Both the position numbers and the translations under genes were made by a program. 64,000 bases of DNA from Cognatiyoonia sp965661665 (GTDB lineage: Bacteria > Pseudomonadota > Alphaproteobacteria > Rhodobacterales > Rhodobacteraceae). Where the stretch lies: contig NZ_CBFIEO010000010.1 in the NCBI RefSeq assembly GCF_965661665.1, positions 1 to 64,000 on the forward strand. Reading direction: 5' to 3'. Below are positions 26,688-35,503 of the stretch, one piece after another. Below the pieces are notes generated by a model. The model had not been told where the DNA came from. It saw only the letters and a list, made by a program, of their open reading frames with translations, and did no database searches. Each line of letters begins with the position of its first letter. Within the stretch, counting starts at the first letter, position 1.

Positions 26688-27785
26688 ATGCCTGTCTCAT
26701 GGCTCTCTGAACCGCATGCGCATAAGACAGCCTTGTTTGAGGCTGTGTCAAAGGTAGACGCCGGGGGGCGCAAGCTGCCCACATGGAAAATGTCATTCCG
26801 CGATTTTCCTGAAATGCGCGACCGAACGGCTGAGTGCTATGCCCGAGCCAAGAAACAGCCATCTAGAGCCATTGGGCGTTTTTTGAAACGGACATTCATC
26901 CGTGGTCGCTACAACTGGGCGCGGCGGTATTTTCTGAAACACCCCGAAGAGCTTGCGCTGTGTTGGCAAGGGCTCACGGGGACGCGCCGAGCCTTCATGA
27001 TGGGCGCACAGGACGCAGGGGCGGCAACGCTTTTTGCTGAATTGGCCCCTTTGCCGGGGTTCAGAACGCTCGACCCGATCGGTGTGAACGCGGAAAGCAG
27101 CATCCCGCAAAACCCCTCCACCTATGGCAATGTCGCGCCCGACGCCGCACTTCTGTCCGACATTCGGGATCGGCTGACGTCCCGCCCCTCGCGGCGCAGC
27201 GATGTGGGGCAGGCGGGTGCGTTGCCTGATGACGTCAGCAACTTCCTTTTCGTGCCGCTGCAGGTGCCAGATGACAGCCAAATGATTCTTTTTGCCGATT
27301 GGGTCGGATCAATGGTGGGGTTTGTCGAACGGATTGCGGTTGCCGCGCAGAGCTTGCCGGACGGTTGGCATTTGCGTTTGAAGGAACATCCATCGTCCAA
27401 AATCCGCCTCACCGATACCATTGAGCGAGCGATCGCGGACGGCGCGCGGATGGTCCTCGACAACGACACAGACAGTTTTGAACAATTGCGTGCGTCAAAG
27501 GGCGTTTTGACGGTCAATTCGTCGATGGGCCTGCAAGCGATGTTATTTGACAAACCTGTCTACACCACGGGTCGGACTTTTTATGCGTTGCCTGGCCTGA
27601 CGAGCCATGCCCACGGGCCAAAAGAATTGGCAGACCTGCTCGCCAATGCAGACAAGACCACGTTCAATCAAGAATTTCGCGCCCGCTTCCTGACGTGGCT
27701 TGCAACGGAGTACTATATTCGCGAAACCGATACAGGCTATGATCTGGACCATATCTCCCGAAAACTGGCTGAGGCCCGCGCATGA
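26688..27785 (+). CDS. Capsule-polysaccharide-synthesis-like (KpsS/KpsC type) protein
   Basis: The product is 365 residues. The second half has the pattern of the capsule synthesis family: FVPLQVPDDSQM, LRLKEHPSS, VLTVNSSMGLQAMLFDKPVYTTGRTFYALPGLT. The first half is helical and basic (RAIGRFLKRTFIRGRYNWARRYF). KpsC/KpsS proteins are retaining Kdo transferases that start group 2 capsule linkers; some relatives are phosphotransferases. No kps export genes lie nearby, so the acceptor is unknown. It overlaps the next gene by 4 bases (ATGA). Confidence 0.75.
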   Translation: MPVSWLSEPHAHKTALFEAVSKVDAGGRKLPTWKMSFRDFPEMRDRTAECYARAKKQPSRAIGRFLKRTFIRGRYNWARRYFLKHPEELALCWQGLTGTRRAFMMGAQDAGAATLFAELAPLPGFRTLDPIGVNAESSIPQNPSTYGNVAPDAALLSDIRDRLTSRPSRRSDVGQAGALPDDVSNFLFVPLQVPDDSQMILFADWVGSMVGFVERIAVAAQSLPDGWHLRLKEHPSSKIRLTDTIERAIADGARMVLDNDTDSFEQLRASKGVLTVNSSMGLQAMLFDKPVYTTGRTFYALPGLTSHAHGPKELADLLANADKTTFNQEFRARFLTWLATEYYIRETDTGYDLDHISRKLAEARA

Positions 27786-28663
27786 TTTTCCGCCCAAAGA
27801 TGATCAGCAAGTTGCGGATCACTCCGCCGCAAGCGCATCCTGATCGCGCAGGCCTTGCCATCGCGGTCGTCGTCAAGAATGAAGCCCGACACATCGGTGA
27901 ATGGCTCGATTTCCATCTCAAGGCTGGTGTTTGCCAATTCATCCTCTACGACAATGGATCGACAGATGAGACAATTGAAGTTGCGAAGTCGCATTTGCCT
28001 GACGGAAAGCTGACAATCCTGCCTTGGGATCAAAAGCTGTTTGACGGTCGCAGCGGGGTGGAGATGCACAATCAGGTCTTGGCCTTTGCCCATGCACTGC
28101 GCAATTTCGGTGGTCAGTTTCGCTGGATGGCTTTCACAGACATTGATGAGTTTCTCGTGCCAATGAAAGGCGGCGATCTACTGTCCGCTTTAGCCCCGCT
28201 AATTGCCGCCGCACATATCTCACTGCCTTGGCATATGTTCGGGCGTTGTGGACACGACGAGGCCCCCGATGGTGGCATTGTTGCAAACTACACCCAACGT
28301 GCCCGTGACCTTTTGGCATCCTCTCACGCACTGAATTGGAAGTGTATTGTCGATCCCTGCCGCGTCACTGGCGTTCGGGTGCATGGGTTCGAGATTGAGG
28401 GCGAGGCGGCAGGCGTCAACGATGTGGGACAACCGTCCCTGCACCAGCGTCGGTCGAACCCAAGTTTCTATTCAAATGCCGTGATCCAATTGAACCACTA
28501 CTACACCCGCTCTGACCAAGAACTTCAGGCAAAAATTGCCCGAGGGTCGAACAAAACGGTTGAGGCGCAAAAGCACATCAAACGGGTTATGCGGATTGTT
28601 GATGCAATTGAGGCGGATACGGTCGAAGATCGCAGCGCTATTGAGTTTCTGAACCGAGTTTAA
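27782..28663 (+). CDS. Glycosyltransferase, GT2/GT92-like
   Basis: The product is 293 residues. AIAVVVKNEARHIGEWLDFHLKAGV at the N-terminus, YDNGSTDET, and the metal-binding TDIDEFLVP (DxD) mark the Glyco_tranf_2_4/GT92-like family of cytoplasmic nucleotide-sugar-dependent transferases. LNHYYTRSDQE near the C-terminus is also typical. It is translationally coupled to the capsule-like protein, so both probably act on the same surface glycan. Its stop interlocks with that of moaA (TTAA at 28660-28663). Confidence 0.85.
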   Translation: MIFRPKMISKLRITPPQAHPDRAGLAIAVVVKNEARHIGEWLDFHLKAGVCQFILYDNGSTDETIEVAKSHLPDGKLTILPWDQKLFDGRSGVEMHNQVLAFAHALRNFGGQFRWMAFTDIDEFLVPMKGGDLLSALAPLIAAAHISLPWHMFGRCGHDEAPDGGIVANYTQRARDLLASSHALNWKCIVDPCRVTGVRVHGFEIEGEAAGVNDVGQPSLHQRRSNPSFYSNAVIQLNHYYTRSDQELQAKIARGSNKTVEAQKHIKRVMRIVDAIEADTVEDRSAIEFLNRV

Positions 28664-29664
28664 CCGCCCGTATGGCTCATATGGCGAGAGACTTGGCCGT
28701 CAACGCGCTGACGTGAGTAGTCAAAATCATGTCCGCGCGGTTTTAGCGCAATCGCGGCGCGGATGGCCTCTTCCAGAATCGCGTCACTCTCCGAGCTTCG
28801 CAACGGACCGCGCAGGTCGGAATGGCCTTCTTGCCCAAGACAGGTGTAAATATCACCTGTGCAGGTCACGCGCACACGGTTGCAGCTTTCGCAGAAATTA
28901 TGGCTGAGCGGTGTGATAAAGCCGATCTTCTGACCTGTCTCTGACAGTTGCACATAGCGGGCAGGGCCGCCGGTGCGCTCGCTCAGATCAGAAACCGAAT
29001 AGCTTTCCTCAAGCCGCGCTCGTACATCTTTCAGCGACCAATACTGACCAAAGCGATCCTCGTTCCCGATATCGCCCATCGGCATCACTTCGATGAAGGT
29101 CAGGTCCATATCGCGGCTGGCGCACCACTCTGTGAGGGTGAAAAGTTCATCCTCGTTGAACCCTTTGAGCGCAACAGTGTTGATCTTAACCCGCAAACCC
29201 GCATCCTGTGCAGCGTCAATCCCCTTCAGGACCTGCGGCAAACGTCCCCAACGGGTGATGTCGGCGAATTTCTGTTCATTAAGCGTGTCTAGCGACACGT
29301 TGATCCGCCGCACACCCGCCGCATAAAGATCTTTCGCAAAGCGTGCCAACTGGCTTGCGTTCGTCGTGACGGTCAACTCGTCCAAAGCGCCGCTGTCCAA
29401 ATGGCGGCCCATGGCATTAAAGAACGTCATGATGTCGCGTCGGACCAAAGGCTCCCCACCTGTGACGCGCAGTTTCTTCACACCCAAACGGATGAAGGCG
29501 GAGCACATCCGATCCAGCTCTTCGAGGCTCAGCAAGTCTTTCTTTGGCAAGAACGTCATGTTTTCGGACATGCAATAGACACAGCGGAAATCGCATCGGT
29601 CCGTGACCGAAATCCGCAGATATTCAATCGCGCGGGCGAAGGGGTCTATGAGAGGAGCGTCCAT
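28660..29664 (-). CDS. moaA: GTP 3',8-cyclase MoaA
   Basis: The product is 334 residues. It has the radical-SAM cluster CDFRCVYC (Cys24, 28, 31), RVTGGEPLVRRD, INVSLDTL, and the second 4Fe-4S site CESCNRVRVTCTGDIYTC. The C-terminal Gly-Gly is present. It converts GTP to 3',8-cyclo-GTP in molybdopterin synthesis with MoaC, which is not in this window. It is a single minus-strand gene, divergent from the lipoprotein at 29752. Confidence 0.97.
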   Translation of the reverse strand: MDAPLIDPFARAIEYLRISVTDRCDFRCVYCMSENMTFLPKKDLLSLEELDRMCSAFIRLGVKKLRVTGGEPLVRRDIMTFFNAMGRHLDSGALDELTVTTNASQLARFAKDLYAAGVRRINVSLDTLNEQKFADITRWGRLPQVLKGIDAAQDAGLRVKINTVALKGFNEDELFTLTEWCASRDMDLTFIEVMPMGDIGNEDRFGQYWSLKDVRARLEESYSVSDLSERTGGPARYVQLSETGQKIGFITPLSHNFCESCNRVRVTCTGDIYTCLGQEGHSDLRGPLRSSESDAILEEAIRAAIALKPRGHDFDYSRQRVDGQVSRHMSHTGG

Positions 29665-29751
29665 AAGCGAAAGCTAGGGGTGGGCAACGGGTTGCGCAAG
29701 CGTGAACGCGACCACTTGTGCGTGAGATGTGCGCAAAATACTGTCGGGCGA

Positions 29752-30231
29752 ATGAGATACGCATATTTGTTTCCGATCCTCGCCCTTTCCGCCTGTGACA
29801 CGACTTTGGAAGAACTTCTGACGCCTACGTCGGCCCCGGCGGAGATTACGGCGCCCGTTGAGACACTTGATCCAACGCCACCACCACCGCCGCTGCCCAC
29901 TGCACGTACCGTAGAGCAATTTGACACGACGACCGAAGAGGATCGCGCCGCCGCCGTCGCTGTGCCGCCGCCGGCAGGGGAGCAGAGGTTGGGTGTGACG
30001 AACATCTCGCTGGGGTCCGCAGCCGATCCGGGCATTTGGCTGAAAACACCTTTGGTGACAGAGCTTCAGATGGGCCGTGTGGTATATGGTGCGAATGGCA
30101 AGTCAGTCTCGTTAGAATTGCGCCCGTCTGGTGGGGCAGCGGGGTCGGCCAGCCAAATGAGCCTTGCGGCGATGCGGTTGCTGGACATCCCGTTGACGGC
30201 GCTTGCCGACGTGACCGTTTTCGCGAACTAA
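29752..30231 (+). CDS. Small lipoprotein of unknown function
   Basis: The product is 159 residues from ATG 29752. The lipoprotein signal MRYAYLFPILALSAC gives Cys15 after LSA. A Pro/Thr-rich linker follows (TPPPPPLPTA). The C-terminal domain has LGSAADPGIWLKTPLV, VELRPSGGAAGSASQMSLAAMRLLDIPLT and ends VTVFAN. The pattern recurs in Rhodobacterales as a conserved lipoprotein without known role, as far as I can tell. The longer in-frame extension upstream of 29752 lies over moaA and is not credible. It interlocks stops with alkD (30228-30231). Confidence 0.75.
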   Translation: MRYAYLFPILALSACDTTLEELLTPTSAPAEITAPVETLDPTPPPPPLPTARTVEQFDTTTEEDRAAAVAVPPPAGEQRLGVTNISLGSAADPGIWLKTPLVTELQMGRVVYGANGKSVSLELRPSGGAAGSASQMSLAAMRLLDIPLTALADVTVFAN

Positions 30232-30911
30232 GCAGGCAGCTTGCGTCCTGCTTCCTTGCGAGCGAAGGGTTTCATTTGGTCGCCATGTTTGTCCAAGAAT
30301 GCGATCACTCGCGGCGCGTCATGCTTTGACAATTCGCGCAGCCACCACGCGATCGCTTTTTGGATGAACCAATCATGGTCAGTGACATAGCTCGCCGCCC
30401 ATCCCAAAACGCGGTCGCGGGCTTCAAGTTCTGCCGGTTTTGGGAAATTCTGCTTTGTCCACGGCAAGGTCATCACCAGCGCAGCGCGGCGGGTCCACAT
30501 GTAATCGGACGTTGTCCAAGCCTCCACCTGAACCAACCGCGACGGCTGCCACACTAGCCGTTTTTGCCCCGCGATAGAGGCGTGATCTGCGACAGCCCAC
30601 GCATCAAAACTGGGCACCCAAGAGGCAATCAAATCCCATGCGGCCGTATCGTCTGGCCTGATCCGCGCTTGCGTCAGTAGTTTCGCCGCTGCGATGCGGC
30701 CTTCGTGGATGTTGGTGTCCCAAAGATCGGATGACAATTGCAACCGCGCCTTCAGATCGAGCGCGGCGCGCCACTCTTTGACGATGGCATCAATCACAGG
30801 GTTCGCAACACCCAAGTAGGGGCGGTCAACTTTGTGATAGGCCCGCATCTCCCGTGCTTTCTGGGCTTCCCCGCCCAAGAGCGCGATGGCGTCGTTAGCG
30901 TTCATTGTCAT
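30228..30911 (-). CDS. DNA alkylation repair protein, AlkD-like
   Basis: The product is 227 residues from ATG 30911 (MTMNANDA); 30905 is an alternative. HEAT-like helical repeats with YLGVANPVIDAIVKEW, LWDTNIHEGRIAAAKLL, WVPSFDAWAVADHAS and DHDWFIQKAIAWWLRELSKH match AlkD-type N3/N7-alkylpurine glycosylases. The family removes bulky alkylated bases without base flipping. The 5' end overlaps the PPOX-fold gene's 3' end by 17 bases on the same strand, so the two are read together downstream of glmS. Confidence 0.88.
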   Translation of the reverse strand: MTMNANDAIALLGGEAQKAREMRAYHKVDRPYLGVANPVIDAIVKEWRAALDLKARLQLSSDLWDTNIHEGRIAAAKLLTQARIRPDDTAAWDLIASWVPSFDAWAVADHASIAGQKRLVWQPSRLVQVEAWTTSDYMWTRRAALVMTLPWTKQNFPKPAELEARDRVLGWAASYVTDHDWFIQKAIAWWLRELSKHDAPRVIAFLDKHGDQMKPFARKEAGRKLPA

Positions 30912-31443
30912 AGGTGGTCGGAAAACCATCTAGGGTTTGACCGTTTCGCTCGTTCCAGTATGCCTCTACACCATCGCGTCCTTTGTCCTCGGCCCATTTG
31001 CTCAACACTTGGCGATCTTCGAGGTGATCAAATAAGGGAACGGCAAAGCCACAAGACGATTGAACCATCTCGATACTAACGTCGTAGATCTGACGTGCTC
31101 CAAGCGCTTCAGGGAACTGTGCATTCAATTCATCCCAAAACGTATGCGCTGGGGTTGTCATCGTTGCACTGCCGTAAACGCGCAAAATTAGCGGGTGCTT
31201 GGTGAAAGAGCACCACATCAGCGTGATCCGGTTGGCCAGACGCAAATGCCCATCCGTTTCGTTTCCCGAACCGGTTAGGTTCCGCCAAAGGATACGGGTC
31301 GGCGACATCACGCGCAGACTGTCCATCCCTTTGGGGGAGACGTTCACCTTGCCGGTCGGCGCCGCTGTACCTGTAAAGAACAGATGCTGTTCTCCAATGA
31401 AGGTGATTTGGTCGTCTTGTAGCCTGCCGAATTGCTTACCCAT
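30895..31443 (-). CDS. Pyridoxamine 5'-phosphate oxidase-fold protein
   Basis: The product is 182 residues from ATG 31443 (MGKQFGRLQDDQITFIGEQHLFF). That ATG overlaps the glmS stop (TAATG). GKVNVSPKGMDSLRVMSPTRILW and LTGSGNETDGHL are typical of the FMN-binding split-barrel (PPOX) group, and ANRITLMWCSFT follows. It is a likely flavin- or F420-type oxidoreductase or heme-utilisation relative; the substrate is unknown. An upstream extension over glmS was rejected. Confidence 0.88.
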   Translation of the reverse strand: MGKQFGRLQDDQITFIGEQHLFFTGTAAPTGKVNVSPKGMDSLRVMSPTRILWRNLTGSGNETDGHLRLANRITLMWCSFTKHPLILRVYGSATMTTPAHTFWDELNAQFPEALGARQIYDVSIEMVQSSCGFAVPLFDHLEDRQVLSKWAEDKGRDGVEAYWNERNGQTLDGFPTTYDNER

Positions 31444-33266
31444 TATTCCACAGTCACAGACTTGGCCAAGTTCCGTGGCTGGTCCACATCTGTGCCCTTC
31501 GCCACGGCCGTGTGATAGGCCAATAGCTGTGCAGGAATGGCATAGAGGATCGGGGCGAGGAAATCGTCCACCTCTGGCATCACAAGCGTTTGCCATGTGC
31601 CGTCGCCAGCCTCCGCCGCGCCTTTTTCATCGGTGATGAGAAGGACTTTGCCGCCACGGGCCATAACCTCCTGCATGTTGGAAACCGTCTTTTCAAACAG
31701 GTGATCGCGTGGGGCTATGACGATGACGGGCACGTTTGGGTCCACAAGGGCGATTGGGCCGTGCTTTAGCTCGCCAGAAGCATAGGCTTCGGCATGTATG
31801 TAGCTGATTTCTTTAAGTTTTAACGCACCTTCGTGGGCAAGCGGGTACATCGCCCCACGGCCCAGGAACAGGATGTCTTGCGCTTCGGCCAAGTCCTGCG
31901 CGATCTGCTGGCAGCGCCCTTCGATGGAGAGTGCGTCGTTGATGACACCCGGCAAAGCGCGGAGCAGTTTCAGTTTTTCAGCAACTTCGCTTGCGTCCAA
32001 TTCGCCACGGTCCTGTGCGGCTTTCAGCACCAGCATCGCCAGTGTGACAAGCTGACAGGTGAAGGCTTTGGTTGAGGCGACGCCAATCTCTGCCCCTGCC
32101 AAGGTCGGCAATGGCAAGTCGCTTTCCCGCGCGATGGAGCTTTCGGGGACGTTGACGACCGACAAAATGCTGTCCGCTTTACCGTCCATGTAGCGCAGGG
32201 CGGCCAAAGTGTCCGCTGTTTCGCCCGATTGGCTGACAAACAAGGCAACAGTGCCTTTGGTGACGGGCGGTTCACGGTAGCGGAATTCGGAGGCAACATC
32301 GACCTCAACCGGCAGACGCGCGATCTGTTCAAACCAGTATTTTGACACCATGCAGGCGAGGTAGGCCGTGCCACAAGCGACGAGCGACAACCGCTCCACC
32401 TTCGAAAAGTCGAGACCGGGTTCCGGCAATTTCACCGCCATCGCGTCCGTATCGATGTAATGGCTCAACGCGCCTTGCAGAACTGTCGGCTGTTCCGCAA
32501 TTTCTTTCGCCATGAAGTGTTTGAAGCCGCCTTTGTCGACCATCGCTGTGTCGATCTGGATCACTTTCATCGCGCGGTTTGCGATGTAGCCGTTGGCGTC
32601 GCGGATTTCCACACTGTCGCGGGTGATTATCGCCCGGTCACCTTCATCGAGGTAGGTAATCTTGTCAATCATCGGCGCCAATGCAATGGCGTCAGAGCCG
32701 ACGAACATCTCCCCCGCGCCATGTCCGATGGCGAGGGGGGAGCCTTTGCGTGCCGCAATAAGCAAATCGTCGTGTCCGTCGAAGAGGAAACAAAGCGCAT
32801 ACGCCCCTTCCAGTCGTGCGATAGTTTGTTCGGCTGCATCACGAGGGGCAAGGCCCTCATCAATGTAGTATTGCGTCAGCAGGGCGATGGTTTCCGTGTC
32901 CGTATCGGTCGTGTAGGCAATGCCTTTCTCAGCCAGAAATCCCCGCAGTTCTTTGAAGTTTTCAATAATCCCGTTGTGCACGACAGCCACGCCGCCTGCG
33001 CGATGCGGATGGGCGTTGTCGACGGAGGGGGCACCGTGCGTCGCCCAGCGTGTGTGGCCGATGCCAGCCTTTCCAGGCAGCGGGTTGTGCACCAAGACGT
33101 CGGAGAGATTGACAAGCTTGCCAACGGCACGGCGACGGTCGAGTTTCAGCTCGTTAATCGTTGCGATCCCAGCGCTGTCGTATCCGCGATATTCAAGCCG
33201 CTTCAGCGCATCCACAAGTATGGGTGAGGCTTCGTGGTTGCTCAAGACACCTATAATTCCGCACAT
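31443..33266 (-). CDS. glmS: Glutamine--fructose-6-phosphate aminotransferase GlmS
   Basis: The product is 607 residues. It starts MCGIIGVLSN, so Cys becomes the N-terminal nucleophile after Met removal. THGAPSVDNAHPH, SQSGETADTLAAL and the C-terminal DVDQPRNLAKSVTVE are diagnostic. It makes glucosamine-6-phosphate for peptidoglycan and LPS. It lies one base after the glmU stop. No glmS ribozyme is seen, as expected outside Gram-positives. Confidence 0.98.
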   Translation of the reverse strand: MCGIIGVLSNHEASPILVDALKRLEYRGYDSAGIATINELKLDRRRAVGKLVNLSDVLVHNPLPGKAGIGHTRWATHGAPSVDNAHPHRAGGVAVVHNGIIENFKELRGFLAEKGIAYTTDTDTETIALLTQYYIDEGLAPRDAAEQTIARLEGAYALCFLFDGHDDLLIAARKGSPLAIGHGAGEMFVGSDAIALAPMIDKITYLDEGDRAIITRDSVEIRDANGYIANRAMKVIQIDTAMVDKGGFKHFMAKEIAEQPTVLQGALSHYIDTDAMAVKLPEPGLDFSKVERLSLVACGTAYLACMVSKYWFEQIARLPVEVDVASEFRYREPPVTKGTVALFVSQSGETADTLAALRYMDGKADSILSVVNVPESSIARESDLPLPTLAGAEIGVASTKAFTCQLVTLAMLVLKAAQDRGELDASEVAEKLKLLRALPGVINDALSIEGRCQQIAQDLAEAQDILFLGRGAMYPLAHEGALKLKEISYIHAEAYASGELKHGPIALVDPNVPVIVIAPRDHLFEKTVSNMQEVMARGGKVLLITDEKGAAEAGDGTWQTLVMPEVDDFLAPILYAIPAQLLAYHTAVAKGTDVDQPRNLAKSVTVE

Positions 33267-33267
33267 T

Positions 33268-34620
33268 TCAGGCTCCTTTTGCCTGTTTTTCCTTGTTGGA
33301 CTTTAACTTTTCAAACATTCGGCGGGCGAGCCCCGGTTTGTTTTCCTGCCGCGCCCGCGCCACGGCAAGATCGCCGTCTGGCACGTTGCGTGTGATAACT
33401 GAACCGCTGGCGGTCATGGCTTCAGCGCCGACCGACACTGGCGCGACCAACATTGTGTTGGACCCGATAAAGGCATCAGCGCCCACGATTGTTTTGTGTT
33501 TAAACACACCATCGTAGTTGCAGGTGATCGTGCCCGCGCCGATGTTGGTACGTTCCCCAATGCTCGCATCCCCGATGTAGGACAGGTGGTTGACCTTTGC
33601 CCCTTCGGCCAAAACGGCATTCTTCATTTCCACAAAGTTGCCGACCTTGGCACCTTCCTGCACTTCCGCCCCAGGGCGGAGGCGGGCATAGGGCCCCACA
33701 ACCGCATCCCGTGCGACATGGCACCCTTCCAAGTGGGAAAACGCGCGGATTGTGGCCCCGTTTTCAACCGTTACGCCATTTCCAAACACGACATTGGGCT
33801 CGATCAGGGCGTCGCGGCCAACGAACGTATCATGGGCAAAATAAACCGTGTCAGGAGCCGCCATCGCGATGCCATCTTCTAGCGCCGTCCTCCGCGCTTT
33901 CGACTGAAACGCCGCTTCTGCCTGTGCCAGTTCCGCACGGCTGTTGATGCCCAGCGTCTCAGCTTCATCACAGCGAACAACCTCCGCCGACAACTCGCGG
34001 TCACGCGCAATCGCCACGATGTCTGTTAGATAGTATTCTCCGGCCGCGTTGTCGTTCGTCACATCATCGACCAGGTCGAATAGCGTCTGCGCGTCAGCCG
34101 CGACAACGCCACTGTTGCAAAGCGTGATTGCCCGTTCAGCGTCGGTGGCGTCCTTGATTTCCACAATCCGCTCCAAAGCATTGCCAGTCGTGACCAACCG
34201 CCCATAGCGGCCTGGATCAGAGGCTTCGAACCCCAGCACAATCACATCAGCCGTGGCGCGGCGGGCTTTCATGGCGTCCAGCGTTTCAGTAGAGATAAAG
34301 GGCGTATCCCCGTAGACTACGAATGCAGTACCTTCGAACCCATTCAGAGCGTCGCGTGCCTGTGCGACGGCATGAGCGGTGCCCAGTTGCTCCTCTTGCA
34401 CTACCACTGATACGGTGTCGTCCCAAGCCAGCGCAGCATTTTCAACCAATTCCGCCCCGTGACCTGCGACAACGACGGTCTTTTCAGGCGACAAAGAGGC
34501 GCCTGATTTCATTGCATGCACCAAGAGCGGCGCCCCCGCAATCGGGTGCAGCACTTTCGGCAGGTCTGAATTCATGCGGGTGCCTTTGCCCGCAGCCAAA
34601 ATAATAAGGGCTGTCGCCAT
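33268..34620 (-). CDS. glmU: Bifunctional GlmU (acetyltransferase/uridylyltransferase)
   Basis: The product is 450 residues. The N-terminal pyrophosphorylase domain has LAAGKGTRMNSDLPKVLHPI and VYGDTPFI. The C-terminal left-handed beta-helix shows hexapeptide repeats and VGNFVEMKN, NHLSYIGDASIGERTNIGAGTITCNYDG, with the catalytic His in NHLSY. It makes UDP-GlcNAc from GlmS/GlmM product. It is divergent from gph across 117 bases. Confidence 0.98.
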   Translation of the reverse strand: MATALIILAAGKGTRMNSDLPKVLHPIAGAPLLVHAMKSGASLSPEKTVVVAGHGAELVENAALAWDDTVSVVVQEEQLGTAHAVAQARDALNGFEGTAFVVYGDTPFISTETLDAMKARRATADVIVLGFEASDPGRYGRLVTTGNALERIVEIKDATDAERAITLCNSGVVAADAQTLFDLVDDVTNDNAAGEYYLTDIVAIARDRELSAEVVRCDEAETLGINSRAELAQAEAAFQSKARRTALEDGIAMAAPDTVYFAHDTFVGRDALIEPNVVFGNGVTVENGATIRAFSHLEGCHVARDAVVGPYARLRPGAEVQEGAKVGNFVEMKNAVLAEGAKVNHLSYIGDASIGERTNIGAGTITCNYDGVFKHKTIVGADAFIGSNTMLVAPVSVGAEAMTASGSVITRNVPDGDLAVARARQENKPGLARRMFEKLKSNKEKQAKGA

Positions 34621-34737
34621 TAACGATGAAACCTTTGTCTTTTTTTGGGTTTTACCTGATTAGCCCCTATTCTCAAGCCTTGCGGGCTTCACTTCCAATT
34701 ACGTTTCGTTACAGAAGAGTTAAGCACAGAGGACAAC

Positions 34738-35400
34738 ATGCGCACGGTAGTTTTTGACCTTGATGGCACGCTCGCGGATACCAGCGGGGACTTGATCGCG
34801 GCGGCAAACCACTGCTTTCGGGAGCTTGGGCTTGGCGATTTGCTCGATCCTGCACGGGATGCGGCAACGGCATTGCGTGGCGGTCGCGCGATGCTCGACC
34901 TCGGCTTTGATCGGGTCGACGGTTTTGGGAAGGCAGAGGTTGACCGCCAATATCCCATCCTTTTGGCGGCATATGCCGAACAGCTCGACACCCACACCTA
35001 CCTCTACGACGGCGCCATGGAGGCGGTTGATGTGCTCAAACGTGCAGGTGATGCTGTTGCGATCTGCACCAACAAACCCTTCGCTTTGGCGGAGGACTTG
35101 ATTACCCGCCTCGGCGTCCGCCACATGTTCGATGCGCTCCTTGGAGCGGACAGTCTGCCGGTCCGCAAACCTGACCCGAAGCACCTGATTGAAACCGCAT
35201 TGCAAGCAGGTGGTGATCCATCCCGCATGTTGCTGGTGGGCGATACCAAGACAGACAGGGAAACCGCCGCCAATGCAGGTGTGCCGTCCGTACTTGTGAC
35301 CTTTGGCCCCGGGGGTGGGGATATGGCGGCTTTGGCCCCGGAAGCGCTGCTGGAATCCTATGCCGATCTGCCCGCCATCGTGGACCAACTGCTTCCTTAA
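34738..35400 (+). CDS. gph: HAD-family phosphoglycolate phosphatase
   Basis: The product is 220 residues. Motif I is VVFDLDGTLADT (Asp8, Asp10), motif II ICTNKP, and motif III/IV LPVRKPDPKHL with LLVGDTKTDRETAANAG. It dephosphorylates 2-phosphoglycolate, by family. The ribosome site is GAGGAC. The downstream aminotransferase follows after about 100 bases. Confidence 0.93.
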   Translation: MRTVVFDLDGTLADTSGDLIAAANHCFRELGLGDLLDPARDAATALRGGRAMLDLGFDRVDGFGKAEVDRQYPILLAAYAEQLDTHTYLYDGAMEAVDVLKRAGDAVAICTNKPFALAEDLITRLGVRHMFDALLGADSLPVRKPDPKHLIETALQAGGDPSRMLLVGDTKTDRETAANAGVPSVLVTFGPGGGDMAALAPEALLESYADLPAIVDQLLP

Positions 35401-35503
35401 TCATACTTACGGCCTTCGGCGCACCCTAACGCCCTCATCAATATTTGTGAAAGTGCGTTTGTGCCCATTGACCAAAGCGGTCTCTGACGGTCAGGGTTTT
35501 TGT

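Noticed and set aside
34670..34695. Small AAGCC/GGGCTT hairpin between glmU and gph as a terminator
   Set aside because: It has a short stem and no T-tract, and both genes read away from it.
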